In this document: positions 11,449 to 55,205 of the stretch, one piece after another
How positions within the stretch are numbered: position 1 is the stretch's first letter
Layout of the letters: each line of letters starts with the position of its first letter
Source of the DNA: Spirometra erinaceieuropaei
Taxonomy: Eukaryota; Platyhelminthes; Cestoda; Diphyllobothriidea; Diphyllobothriidae
Reading direction: 5' to 3'
Length of the DNA: 64,000 nt
Assembly: GCA_902702965.1 (NCBI GenBank)
Contig: CACRXP010000610.1
Coordinates: 194,929 to 258,928 of the forward strand
Position numbers and translations under genes: made by a program
The notes under the pieces: generated by a model
Told to the model about the DNA's origin: nothing
What the model saw: only the letters and a program-made list of their open reading frames with translations
Database searches by the model: none

Positions 11449-13285
11449 GATGACGACGGAGGCCGCATTGGCTTTCCGGCAGAAGGCCCTGTTCCAGATG
11501 GTTGTTGAGGCGGTTGAGTAGGATGCGAGCGAAGATCTTCCCGGCGATGTTCAGTAGGGAGATGCCGCGGTGATTGTCGCAGACTTGACGATTCCCTTTT
11601 CGCTTGTATAGGTGCACGATAGTTGCGTCCTTGAAATCTTGCGGGACTTCACTTTGACGCCACATCTCCTGGAAGAGCGCAGTCAGGTGATCCATCAGTA
11701 GGGGACCTCCGTGCTTGTAGACCTCAGCAGGGATTGCGTCCGATCCGGGTGCTTTCCCGCTGGAGAGTTGCTGCACGGCCCTGATGGTCTCCTGGAGAGA
11801 TGGCGGGAGGTCGAGGTCCACGTTGGTCTCCACTTGTGGCAAGCGGGCGATGGCGGCGTCGGAGATGACGGAAGGGCGGTTGAGGACGCCCTGGAAATGC
11901 TCGGCCCATCGCTGTAGGATTTGCGTTTTCTCAGTCAGGAGAGTGCTGCCGTCGGCGCTGAGGAGAGGAGCAGTGCCCTTCGTCGGCGAACCGCAGACGG
12001 CTTTGATCGCGGAGAAGAAGTTCTTCCATTCGTTGCGGTCCGCGTAGCCTTCGATCTCCTCAGCTTTGCGAGCAGTCCAGGCGTCCTGCATCTCGCGCAG
12101 TCGTTGCTGAAGCTGTCGGCGACTGCGGTAGAAGGCAGCTTTGTTGTCCTCAGTGGGGTGAGCTACGTAGGCCTTGTGTAGGAGGTTCTTCTCGGCAAGC
12201 AGATAGCTGATGGCGGCGTCGTTGTCGTCGAACCAGTCCTGGTGTTGGTGGGGAGCGCGACCGAGGACGGCGAGCGCCGTCGACTGGACCGTGTCTCGCA
12301 GTTGACACCAACGGTTCTGCACGGAGGCGTTCTCGGCATCGGGGGCGTCTGTGGCGGCAGCGATAGGAAGGTTGTCTAGCCGTTGAGCTAGCTCATTGCT
12401 GAAATGGAGACGGTGAGCAGGCAAAGACTGCAAAGCAACATTCAGCTTACCTGGCGGTCGCTTACCTTGTGGTCTCTTGCGAGGCTGTAGGCGAATACGC
12501 ATCTTCGAGATGACGAGGCGATGGTCGGTCCATCCGTCAGCACCCGCGATCGCCTTCGTCACCAGCACGTCTCGCTGATCTCGCCTCCGGACGAGGACAT
12601 AGTCCAGCAGGTGCCACTGACGCGACCGAGGATGCCTCCAGGTGGTCTTCTCTCGTTCCGGCAGACAGAAGAACGTGTTCGTCAGGATGAGGCGGTGTTC
12701 TGCGCAGGTGCGGAGGAGAAGCAGGCCGTTGTCGTTGGAGCCGCGGAGACCGTGAGGACCCAGCACTCCCCTCCAGGCAGTATGGTCTGTGCCGACGCGG
12801 GCGTTGAAGTCGCCAAGGACGATCAACTTGTCCGCCTTCGACACAGTCGCCAAGAGGGCGTGCAGGTCCTCGTAGAATTGGTCTCTTGAGGCGGCGTCGG
12901 GGCTGCTCATCGGCGGAGCGTAGGCGCTGATGATGGTGGCGAATTTGCCTCCTCGCCGGAGGGGCAGACGGAAGCTCATCAGGCGACCGTTGATTCCCTG
13001 CGGCAAACAGGGCAGTCGTCCTACGATGTCGGTCCGGATGGCGAAGGCGACGCCCGCGTCTCGTCCCTCTGCCTTGGGTCGACCACTCCAGAAGAAGGTG
13101 TAACCGGCACCCACCTCCTCTAGTTGGCCTTGTTCGGAGAATCGGGTTTCGCGGAGTGCGGCGATTTCCACCTTGTAGCGCGCCAGTTCTCGTGCCACTA
13201 GCGCCGTCCTCCGTTCCGGTCGGTTGCTCCTCGGATTGTCTAAAAGGGAACGAACATTCCAGGCTGCCAGAGTGAGCGGGCTCAC
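11348..13285 (-). pseudogene. endonuclease and N-terminal RT part of the zinc-finger retroelement
   Basis: 645-codon frame from ATG 13285. Residues 1-230 form the exonuclease-endonuclease-phosphatase fold nuclease, with GDFN and DH active-site motifs. Residues about 440-600 hold the RT fingers up to [16 protein letters not shown]. After that the reading is out of frame ([13 protein letters not shown]) to a stop at 11348, because around 20 bases expected between HRGTT and RQLQEKCQ are missing. The family normally has a single long frame. Confidence 0.85.
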
Positions 13286-14090
13286 CCTGCCAGTCTGGTG
13301 ACAACGAGTGGGGCGACAGGAAGAAGATGGAGAAGAAGGTGACGAAGGAGAAGAATAGGCAGAAGATTAGACGGAGCTAGAGGAAGAAGAGGTAGGATGA
13401 GAAGAATGAGTATGGTTGTTGTTGTTGTTGTAATTGGTATTGTTGTTGGTTCGATTTTGATTGTTTCGACCGTATTGATGGCATCTGCGGCCTTGGCTGG
13501 CCTGCAGACGGCGTGGTGCCCAGCATTTTTTAGACCACCTTTTCAAGGCCCTTCCCCTCGTGGGGGCAGGCAGTGCCGTCCCTGAATCGGGCTGCCCATG
13601 TGCCTGGTTGGCGCGACCGAATCCCACTATGGGGCCACGACTTTTATGTTCGTAGTGGAGAACGACCGCATGTGCCGTGAGTCCGCGGTCTCCGTCGGCG
13701 AGTGTGGGCGCGTCTCAGCGAAGACGATGCAGAGACCCGCCCCGGCAGCAGTTATCCAACGGCGTACCAGGCAGAGCCTCGTCTCGACGATGCCGGCGCA
13801 GTGTTTCATCCGACCATCCATCCAGCGGAGTCCGCGGTACTCTGTGCACTCGGCACAAGTGCACAGCGCCCTCACCTGGTTTAGCCCGCCGGTCGAGACG
13901 GTTGCCCGGGGTGTGGCTGCTGAGCAGAGCCCAGCTACGTGGAGCCACAGGTGAGAGTTAGGCGCCAGCAAATGGACGCTAGGCGTAGTCTCACCTGTAA
14001 GCATGTGAGCGACCACTACGACCATCACGTGTATCCACCGCTGGACACCCCTACACCCCTTTTACGTTGTATATAGGGTACTCAAAAGCT
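13286..14090 (-). mobile_element. probable 5' untranslated region of the zinc-finger retroelement plus flank
   Basis: GC-rich sequence upstream (minus strand) of the endonuclease start, with simple repeats of GTT/ATT at 13418-13460. Many frames are open on both strands because of composition. No protein motif is seen. The 5' boundary of the element cannot be fixed without another copy. Confidence 0.4.
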
Positions 14091-14095
14091 TACGC

Positions 14096-14643
14096 CTAAT
14101 TCCCTCGATAAACTGTCCTAAACTGAAAAGATGGAATCCACTGAACGGCTCTGGTCCATGTCCAAATTTTCCACGAGGAAAGCCTACTTGTAAGACTTGA
14201 TTGGTCACGGTGAAAACCGTGCTGGGCGGCACGTAATGGGTTCATCTGCTCCAGATACGTTACAAGATGGCTCGTACTAAGTTGTTGAAAGATCGTGCAC
14301 GAAAAGCAGGTTAAACTAAGACAATGGTAGTTCACGACTGCACTCTAGTTCCTCCCTTGTAGATTTGGAAGGTAGAGCCAGTTCTCCACTGATTCGGCAG
14401 CTCGTCTTCGTCCGTTTACTTTTGAAATGCCAACGGCAACGGCTTCCGCAGTGCGTCGACCAATTTTCGAAGGGAAAGTGAACGGATTATATGTGAACCA
14501 GAGGAATTGGCACGTTTTCGGCGGATGAATTCTGCCTTCATGGATGCATTTGAGAAAGGAAGACAGTCTTCTGGTAAAAACGAAAGCAGAATCCGGTTGT
14601 TATTAGCGGAAAGAGGAGGAACATTTGCCCCATATATGAACAC
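14096..14643 (-). mobile_element. CR1-like RT shards
   Basis: Two minus-strand patches. 14643-14416 contains LSLRKLVDALRKPLPLAFQK, which corresponds to the RT entry segment ALRELANELCKPLSAIFQK seen in the larger CR1-like element nearby. 14335-14096 contains NPLRAAQHGFHRDQSSLTS, the QHGF segment ahead of the palm. No catalytic box is preserved. It is a decayed copy independent of the element at 16.3-19.4 kb, because both retain the same RT segment. Confidence 0.6.
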
Positions 14644-14671
14644 GATCTGAAAAACCAGATAGGACTGATGC

Positions 14672-14933
14672 TGTCGTAAATCGTAATGTTCTCACGAACT
14701 AACGAGTTATATCTCACGAGCCCCTAGACTTAAATGCAGCAAGTAAATCGGAGCAGTGAATAATATAGAGGTTTTTGAACGTTAAGAAAACTGACAACAG
14801 AATACCACAGCAGAGCACGCTAGCACGGCGGGTTGTCCCGGTGTGTCGTTTCTCGTCACATTCAAACAAGCAATGCGGTCAAAGGAAATGGGACTAAACT
14901 GTCAAAGGTAAATTAGTCAGGTACCTCACCACA
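14672..14933 (-). repeat. candidate 3' LTR of the Gypsy fragment
   Basis: On the minus strand a purine run (AAGGGGGG, 14936-14944) lies 48 bp after the integrase stop, then TAC and TGTGGTGAGGTACC, which has the TG start of an LTR. A possible end is ACATTACG near 14680. There is no second LTR in the window to confirm the limits. Confidence 0.35.
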
Positions 14934-14991
14934 GTACCCCCCTTCTAGACCGGAGGGCGACGGGATACGGCGCCGGAGGATATGCACAAGT

Positions 14992-16231
14992 CTAGAGAAA
15001 ATGGGTAACTAAACGATCAGGAAAATGAACGTGACGGCCACTGCGAGTTATGTATGCAGGAGGTACAGTCGAAGAGGGTTGACTGCGTGCTGTGGTGGAC
15101 GATGGTGTTGCAGTTGGATGCTGTTGACATGTAGGGAGAGGAAGTATGCGGGACGGAGGGGTAGAGGGCAAGGGAGGGGAAGGGCAAGGCGGTGGGCAGG
15201 GTGAACGAGTAGGGGATAGGGAAGATGGAGGAACAGGGGTTAGGGGGTCAGCACATGTTTGTCCTTGTGACAGGTCCGGCGGCTCCTCCGCAACAGCAGC
15301 CTTGACCCGATCGACACTGACCACGTCCTCCTTGTCATTGCGAAGAATTCGGAAGGTCTTGGTGTTGCGCGCGAGCACGCGGAACGGTCCTTCATATGGT
15401 GATTCCAGCGGCTGGCGCACACGGTCACACCGGACGAACACATGAGTACATTTGTCCAAGTCTTTTTCGACATAAGACTCAGTCATTGGAGCTCGAGGTC
15501 GAACCGGGGAAAGCGAGCGCATAAATTGTCGCAAACGGTGCACAAGATTGTCAGGAGTCTCGTCGGCTCCACGAGAGGTTGGGGTGATCATCTCGCCTGG
15601 CAGTCGGAGGGTAGTGCCGAAAACCAATTCAGCTGCGCTACAGCCCAGATCCGACTTCAGAGCTGCGCGGATGCCGAGGAGTGCAAGAGGAAGGTTGTCC
15701 GACCAGTTTCCTGGGTCTTCTACGGCACGCAGGGCGGTCTTTAGCTGGCGATGGAAACGTTCCACCATACCGTTGGCAGCGGGGTGGTAGGCTGTCGTCC
15801 GAATGCGTGTGCAGCCAAGGAAATTGAGTAGCGTTTGGAAGAGTGCCGACTCAAACTGGGCACCACGATCAGTCGTAACCGTGGATGGGGCACCGAACAT
15901 GGCGACCCAACGACTGACGAAGGCCTTCACGATGGTTTCAGCCTGAACATTCGGCAAAGGAATAGCTTCAGCCCAGCGAGTATATCGATCGACACAGGTA
16001 AGGAGGTAGGTGAAACCATTGGATGGAGGCAAGGGGCCTACGACATCCAGGTGCACATGGCTGAACCGTGCGTCGGGACTGGGGAAAGTGCCTGGTGGGG
16101 ACTTGTTGTGACGCTGCACCTTGTTGCGCTGGCAGCTCAGACACGACCGGGCCCAAGCTTTGACGTCCTTGTTCATGCCAGGCCAGACAAACCTTTCCGC
16201 GAGGAGCTTTTGAGAGGCTCGGATCCCAGGG
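14992..16231 (-). mobile_element. Ty3/Gypsy integrase and C-terminal tail (5'-truncated)
   Basis: The frame is open from the ambiguous base at 16232 down to the stop at 14992; the first ATG is at 16176. It starts in ASQKLLAERFVWPGM, then the end of the zinc-binding domain (CLSCQRNK). The catalytic core follows: DVVGPLPPSNG (first Asp), TVTTDRGAQFES (second Asp) and YHPAANGMVERFHRQLK (Glu), so all three DDE residues are present. A chromodomain-like or GPY/F-type tail follows, with YEGPFRVLARNTKTFRI, then a Pro/Ser-rich end. The enzyme inserts cDNA into the genome. Protease, RT and RNase H are absent, so the fragment is dead although this part is undamaged. Confidence 0.85.
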
Positions 16232-16232
16232 N
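16232..16232. other. ambiguous base (N) at an element junction
   Basis: The only non-ACGT base seen in the window. It sits exactly where Gypsy homology stops, so it may mark an assembly join rather than a simple base-call failure. Confidence 0.9.
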
Positions 16233-16302
16233 AGTTGCGAACCCGCTACGTTTTGAGTCGGGGTATTTGAGGCACTGTTCGCCGATTGTGGAGGAAAACA
16301 TT

Positions 16303-17970
16303 TTATACTGGTGCTGGATTTATTGGGTGTCCGAGTGGCTGAGACAGCAATTGGATTTGCCTTTGACTTAGGCAAATGCTTAGGCTTACTAGGGGTTGCT
16401 GAGGGAGTCGATAGAGGCGTGCACACTTCCATTCTTCCGGTAGCTCGCCGTCTTCAAATGACTTTTGAAATATTGCGGATAAGGGTTTACACAGTTCATT
16501 AGCAAGTTCGCGAAGTGCTAGGGCGGGAATTCTATCTGGGCCAGGCGATTTGGCAGGTTTCAGCCGGAGTAGCTCGGCCCTAACAATGGTGGATGAAAAG
16601 AGTGGTTCCTCGGTTAAGGAGGATAGGGAGGGGATAGGATGGGGAAGGGTACTGGGAGGAGAGGTTGTTTGGCGAATGGATGGATGGGCAAATATAGCAC
16701 TAGGTTCTCGGGTGAAGACGGACTGAAAGAAGTCGGAAAGGAGGGACGCTTTAACCTGGTCATCAATCTCCACTTTTCCATCTGCAGACCTGAGGGCAGG
16801 GATTAGCTCCTGAGTCCTTTTAGTACTTCGTATATAACCATATAGAATTTTCGGATGCACCAACGAATTTCGGAGTATGTGTAGTTCAAACTTCTTTCGC
16901 AGCTTTGAGGCCTCACTTTTACAGACGTTTCGTTGCCACTTATATTCCTGTAAGTGTTCGTCGGAGCCAGTTTGTCTGTAACGCCTCCACAGACGATTCC
17001 TTTTTCTGAAAGAGGCCTTCAAGTCCGGGTTTATCCATTTTGGGCGGTTTGTGATTGTCTTCCTTCTAAGAGGACAATTGGAATAAACAATCTCTTTCAG
17101 TAAGGAACTGAAAGTATTCCAGTTATCGTTTGCTCGACCATGCAGTTCAGTCTCCCATGATATAGCTGCCGCTTCCCTTCTCATGAGAGAATAGTCACCT
17201 TTCCAAATGTTTCTCTCCCACCTCTCGGGTTGGGCGGGTTTGTAAAACAGTGAGTACTCGAAGTAGAGCGTGATGTGGTCGCTTGACCCTAATGGCTGTC
17301 GGTCCTGCAGGTCTAACACGTTTTCCTCCTCTCGGGTAAAAATAAGATCAAGGCAGTTCGACTGCTGCCCTTCCCTGACCCGTGTTCCAAAGGTAACATT
17401 CTGGCAGAGAAGTTTGTCCGTTGCCGATTGTAGTAGTTTATGATTAAAGCTGTCTTGCGGCCCTTGTGCAGTCCACGTTAGCCAATCAATGCCAGGAGCG
17501 TTAAAATCCCCAACGATAAGGACGTCTTTCTTCTCGCTAGCTTGGTACAGTTCGGATATGAGCATGAGATCTTGGTCAGAAGTATGGTTTGGTGAACGGT
17601 ACACTACCGAAAGCGTCAATGATCGGACATTCTTAGTAGATATGGTAACGCTTAGCAGTTCCACATCTCGTACCGGTCTGTGTACATCAGCCATAACGCT
17701 TAGCTTGCAAGTGACATAAATTATGACTCCTCCTCCTCGGCTTAGTCTATCTCTCCTGAATTGCTGATATCCTCTATGTGATATTTCTGAATCTGCGATA
17801 TCTTCAGTAAGCCACGTTTCTGTGAATGCCATAATGTCTGGCTTAATTTCATCAACTAAGTCTCTTAGTTCATCTAGTTTGTTAAAGAGGCTTTGCACAT
17901 TTGCGGATATAACCTTCAATGACTGATTTGTTGGAGAGGCCCGTCCTTCATTGTGACGGGTTCTGACCAC
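16303..17970 (-). mobile_element. ORF2 of a CR1-like element: endonuclease and RT N-terminus
   Basis: 555-codon frame from ATG 17970. Endonuclease motifs are LKVISANVQSLFNKLDELRD, PDIMAFTETWLTED, RGGGVIIYV, LTLSVVYRSPN, KDVLIVGDFNAPGIDW and LGSSDHITLYFEY, so the Asn, Glu, GDFN and SDH residues are all present. The linker has RPKWINPDLKASFRKRNRLW and ILYGYIRSTKRTQELIP. The RT start is LRLKPAKSPGPDRIPALALR and ELPEEWK. RT homology stops there (about 16425) and the last 40 codons are unrelated. The start overlaps the end of ORF1 by 55 bp in another frame, as is common in CR1-type elements. Endonuclease looks intact; RT is lost. Confidence 0.85.
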
Positions 17971-19433
17971 AGGAAAGACCCCTTTGTTTGGACTATTTGT
18001 CCATTTTTGATCTTCAGCCCTTTCTCTCCTCTGCCAATTCTCTCCTTCAATTCTGATCTCAGTTCTCCCATTTTCAGTCTTTCCCTCGGTTCGTAGTCTG
18101 GTTGAAAAAACACTTCCTTGTGCGAATTGCGTAAGGTCGTTCTACTTTCTAACAAAAGCGCTGCTTGGGCTTCGTTTTCCAAAATAACTTTCAGGGGTCT
18201 TGGGGATTTTTCTAGGTCACGATTTGGGTCCGCTCTGCCTAGTCGGAAAGCTTTTTTAACGGTGAATATTTTCCCTTCCTGCAGGACGGCACTGGCGTAC
18301 TGATGAAGAAGGTCTAGGTCGTGCGTCACTCGTTCCTTCGGAATGCAGGACGTGGACTCTGGGGCGCCCCTTATGACAATATTTTGCTTACGATTTATGG
18401 AAGAGCTCATTACTGTCCCGTCCGCGCTAGGACGATATAATGCTACTGTAGTATTCCCGACGGCTGTTGTCACTTCGACATTTGAATGATTTTCGGCCGG
18501 CGAAGGGAGTTTAGGGCATGGATTTTCATGTGACGTACTTGCTTCGGCAGTGGAGCCCTTACAATCATTACCCTGTTGCAATGTACTGCACGAAGGCTTA
18601 TCGTGTCCTTTTCCATAAACGGAATGGTTAGCGCACTTTCCAGATGAGTTAGACTTGTGAAGAAGTGGAGTAACAGCATTGCCTTCCAAGAATAACGGCG
18701 AGTCCTTGTAGTTCCTAACAGATCTTCTGAGGGTCATCCTGGCTTTCCCAACTTTATTGTTCGATGATTTGGCAGGTTTTATTACTATAGCAGGTAATGG
18801 AACCTGACTTATTTTTAATGCATTAGTGTCGACTGCCACGTTATCCACCGGAACTGATTTGTCTAGAGTTTCCTCTGGAGACATAACTCGCTTCCTCTTC
18901 CTGACTGGCTTTGACTTTTCCGCGCTAGCGCCTTTATTAGTAGAATGTTCGTCGCCGATCGATCGGAAATTTGGCGGATTATTTGGTAATTCTATCTTAC
19001 TGTGCTTAAGAATAGCCATGATGATGTCCGTCAGTAGGCCTTGCTTCTCTTCTAGCGTCTGGATCCGCTTCTCAAGTTCCTTACAGCCGACACAGCGACC
19101 GACAAGCGCAGAATCCGTCCCGTCTGTCATACAGTTTTCGAGGCCTCTTGGCAGTGCATCGGTTCTTATTTCCTGTCTTATCTCTTGGAGCCTATTGTGC
19201 GTAATCTCCCTGGAGTCTAATGATTCCAGCGGCATTTTATCGCAAGAGACTGCTAATGAATTAAAGACCGTTTTCAGCTGCTCTTCTGTAGTTGATAAAC
19301 ATATCTGACTAGCGCCAAACCGTTCATCGATAGCGCAGTGGCTAACGCTGTGGCCTCCGAGACCGCAGGTACCGAGTTCAAATCCCGGTTGCACAACTTT
19401 TGTGAACGAGTTTTTTATAACAAGTTGGCTCAT
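17916..19433 (-). mobile_element. ORF1 of the same CR1-like element
   Basis: 505-codon frame. Residues about 115-140 form a Cys-containing coiled segment (CVGCKELEKRIQTLEEKQGL). The C-terminal third resembles the RRM-like or dimerising ORF1 of CR1/Daphne-type elements: NIVIRGAPESTSC, RLGRADPNRDLEKSPRPLKV, EVFFQPDYEPRERLKM, then RSELKERI. Such proteins bind the element transcript. The first 40 or so residues are suspicious because they are the antisense of a tRNA-like sequence, so the native start may be further in (for example after residue 45). Confidence 0.75.
19322..19392 (+). repeat. tRNA-like sequence, antisense to CR1-like ORF1
   Basis: Plus strand shows an A-box-like TAGCGCAGTGG, a possible anticodon arm (TGTGG/CCGCA with a 9-base loop) and a B-box-like GAGTTCAAATCCCGG. 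The acceptor stem does not pair, so this is not a working tRNA; it looks like the head of a tRNA-derived SINE or an ancient insertion at the 5' end of the retroelement. Confidence 0.5.
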
Positions 19434-19949
19434 TGCTGATGATTTTCAAACTCTTCAATCAGTTCTAGAGTAGTGCAGGATGTTTTCAACAATTTTTAGA
19501 ATGAAGAATTTGCCAATTATGAAGTAAAATAGGAAACGACTCAGCCGTTTATAGTTTTCGACGTAGATCTCGGAGAAAAGTTGTCAAGTAGGGAGACTTG
19601 TACAGATGGCCGGACGATTGCAAATATCTTTTGATGGAGAATTTGTGGTATACTTCACCGGTGCGAATGAGAAGACTAATCAGTGGTGCTGTTCCTTGAA
19701 GAATTCGGGTAGAATCTTCCTCCTGATACCGTGGGAAATAACGTCGAGATCTGAAAATTCCAATAATGATAGAACTTTCGAGTTGGTGTACTTGTAATCC
19801 AAATTCAAATGATACGTTGTCAGTTCGCAATTTATTTCCACGCGACGTTCAGTCTGCCCTATACTATCAAGTAAATTCGACGAAAACTCGGAGAGCTGGG
19901 GATACGACTCAAATTCGAAGGACGCGCCTTAATTTTATTATTATTTTAA

Positions 19950-22081
19950 TATTATTATTCCAGAATTTAAGTCTGGCTGTCGTTCTGACGTACAGAACTA
20001 TCGAAGTGTCCATAAAATACCCTCTCTCGCGAAAATCTTCGAAAAAATTATCGCCGTAAAAATTACCGAATTTTGCATAGCCAATCAAGTTATTAGCCCT
20101 TCCCAGCATGGTTTTTTACCAGAACGCTCTTGTGAAACATGTCATCTGTCGTTTCTCGATCTACTTACCTCTCTTCGTAATGACCACCTATCTGTTGTCG
20201 TTATTTATTTTGATCTTAGTAAAGCCTTTGATAAAGTGCCACATAAAAGACTCTTGATTAAATTGGAAGCTATGGGAATTCGCAGTCCACTAATAGACTT
20301 TCTCAGGTCATACCTGTCTAATCGTAAACAAAAGGTTTTGGTGGGATCTTCACTTTCCAGTGAAAGTCCTATTGTAAGCGGTGTCCTACAAGGTACCGTT
20401 TAAGGTCCTCTTTTGTTCTTACTTTACATAAATGATATTTCAGCAGCAGTTAAACATTCTCAATCATTTATGTATGCCGATGATCTCAAATGTGTATATT
20501 CTTTCAATAAATCTACGAGCCTTCATTGCCTGGAGCTAATCCATGCTGACTTGCTTGCTCTCTCAGCTTGGAGCTCAAAATGGCTAATGGAATTCTCTCC
20601 GTCTAAATGTCGTTATATGTGTTTTGGACCTGATAGGCTACCCCAACCTGTGGTCTTTCAAGGCACACCTATGACTGAATGTACCACCATCAAGGATTTA
20701 GGTTTAAGCTACACTAGTAATCTTGATCTCTCACCGCACGCTGACAGAATTACAGCCAAAGCTGCCCAGATTTGTGGCTTTATTTCTTACAATTTCTATC
20801 TTCCTGAAATTAAATTAAGGCTCTATCGTATGTTTGTACTTCCCATTCTCGAGTATTGTTGCCCATTCTTTGGTTTGATGAATGAAGCCAGTCGTTTAAA
20901 AATTGGAAATGTCCAAAGACGTTTTTCTAAAAAACTTTTAGATAGGGAACATCCCAATATCTCCTACTCAGATAGATGCCAGCTAATTAACCTAAAATTT
21001 TATGGGTTCAAAGACTAAAAGCGGGCTTCTGTCTCCTCTTTCGCATTAGTCATAGTTCAAATTTTCCTCGGATTTCAACACTTACCCCTAGTAGTCGCCC
21101 ATACAATCTTCGTAACTCGTCTCTAATTATACCTCCTCCAGCGTCCTCCACCTCTAAGTGCTCCCTTTTTTTCGCTTCCAGGTATACTTTCCTCTGGAAT
21201 AACCTTCCAATAAATATAAGATCTTCAGAAAATCTTCACACCTTTAAGAGAAGGCTACGCCTTTATCTGAATACTGACTCGATCAAACTTTTATTTTCCT
21301 CATCCTTCCCAGACAACTTTTTCTATGACACTGAGAAAGGGCCACCGGGAATTTAGCATGCCGCTATTAAATTTCCGTATCTGTTCACGTTTCCTTCCTT
21401 TATGAGTAGTCACGCTACCTAAGATCCCTCGCCAGAAATGTTAATTATTCCAATTTTTCAGTTCATACATCGTGCCCTCACAGAATGCGCACCATCTATG
21501 CTCTTGGCGAAACCTTCTGTATTCGCCATATACTAGTAGTCTGGTCGCATCTCCCTTACCCCATCCTCGGTTGGACTCGGATGAATGTAACCGACCGCAT
21601 CTGGGTTCCTATCAGCTCGAGACTAGTTTTCAATTTCGCCTTTTATTTTTCTTATTCAAGGCGATACAGGCCAGTCCTGACCGACCCGCCTACGTACCAT
21701 TTTATGAAATCGGTTACACAATGTCATATACAGCTGACATTTATTTCGGCCATGTTGATGTCGGACTATATTCCATTCTGTACCGCCACATGCAGGCCAG
21801 TCCTCCCTGTATTTTTCTGATGCTACTTTTCTGAGGTTTTTTTTCTCCTGTTAAATTACTACAATCATTTTTGAATTTTGCTTTGGAGTTTTTTTATCCC
21901 TCGTTTTTTCATTTTTTTTTCATTTTCATTTTGCTTAACGGACTTCTAATCTCAAAAACTATGTATTGCACTTTGTACAGATATTGCCTACCTCGTCTAA
22001 AATTCGCATGTAAATTTATTTTTACTTGCTTTGATGGGACCCCGACAGGTCTTTAATAAAAATAATTGAATTGAATTGAAT
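19950..22081 (+). mobile_element. CR1-like element, RT to 3' end
   Basis: RT begins in IIIPEFKSGCRSDVQNYRSV, then KIFEKIIAVKITEFC, QHGFLPERSCETCH, box A YFDLSKAFDKVPHKRLL, GVLQGTV and, after a TAA at 20401-20403, GPLLFLLYINDISAA, MYADDLKCVYSF (the YADD box), KDLGLSYTSNLDL and RMFVLPILEYCCPFFG. A frameshift near 21010 separates the last segment, TFLWNNLPINIRSSENLHTF then KRRLRLYL, which is the usual C-terminus. Catalytic residues are present but the TAA and the frameshift break the protein. The element ends in a pentanucleotide repeat (AATTG, 22061-22080), the hallmark of CR1 3' ends. The ORF1 and endonuclease parts are absent. Confidence 0.85.
22062..22081 (+). repeat. (AATTG)n tail of the CR1-like element
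   Basis: About three and a half units follow AATAAAAAT. This is the short tandem tail on which CR1-type RT primes, and it fixes the 3' boundary. Confidence 0.7.
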
Positions 22082-54607
<32,526 letters not shown>

Positions 54608-54622
54608 GACAAATCGGATGTG

Positions 54623-54662
54623 TACACACACACAAACACACCCACCCAAACACACACACACA
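54623..54662 (+). repeat. (CA)n repeat after the RBBP4/7 stop
   Basis: Interrupted CACACA/CCCA run starting 16 bp after the last RBBP4/7 codon, so probably in its 3' UTR. A run of C follows at 54735-54745. Confidence 0.85.
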
Positions 54663-55203
54663 TGTCCACCCTCTGTACATTTGTACCAACAGTTGACTTA
54701 GTCGTATTTTTTTAAGTGTTCTGATGTTTCTATCCCCCCCCCCCTTTACTTGTTGCCAGACTTGTAAGCATTTTCGTTAACCTTTTTTGTCCACAAGCGA
54801 CTGGGTCCTCAAATGTCGCTGTTTTTTGCCTTTTTAGAAGTAAACGTATACACATTTCCTGTATCCACTTGTTTACAAGGTCACAAAGACCTTCTAGATG
54901 TTTCTCGCATTTGAAAAGATAGTAAACGTGGGTTTTTAACTCCGACATGCATGGAACTTAGCCTTAAGACCGTTCTCCTATATCTTAGATTTATGGCTTT
55001 CTGTTTAAATACTTCCCAACCACCTGTGCAAATGCCTTATTCAGTGAGGCAGGGTTTTCTCTAATTTGCCAATGCATACATTAGCAGGAACGGAATGTTC
55101 TAGATCATAAAGATTTCCTATAATTCCTATCCATATGGATAACCTACAACCTGATGTAATCTATAGTTTAAAAGGACAACTATTTCGATGCAGCCGGTGT
55201 AAC
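54663..55203. other. spacer downstream of RBBP4/7
   Basis: No second gene seen. No clear polyadenylation signal was found close to the stop. Confidence 0.4.
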
Positions 55204-55205
55204 TA

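Larger units (their letters stand above)
8831..13285 (-). mobile_element. RTE-like non-LTR retroelement with C-terminal C2H2 zinc-finger array (nearly complete, inactivated)
   Basis: Order from 13285 downward: APE-type endonuclease, reverse transcriptase, connector, zinc fingers. Endonuclease motifs are [41 protein letters not shown] and [14 protein letters not shown] motifs are [66 protein letters not shown] and HELLFADDCAL. Zinc fingers occupy 10144-8831. At least three lesions are visible: a small deletion and frameshift near 11450, a TAG at 10918-10920 where AAG (Lys) is expected, and a frameshift near 10160. Box A also has AFGTV in place of the usual AFDTV. It would copy itself by nicking target DNA and priming reverse transcription. 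As it stands it cannot make a full-length protein. Confidence 0.9.

Noticed and set aside
9000..13240. Plus-strand frames up to 151 codons opposite the zinc-finger retroelement
   Set aside because: They are complements of the coding strand with biased composition and no family motif.
13598..14028. Open frames on both strands upstream of the retroelement
   Set aside because: Overlapping on opposite strands, GC-driven, no conserved domains.
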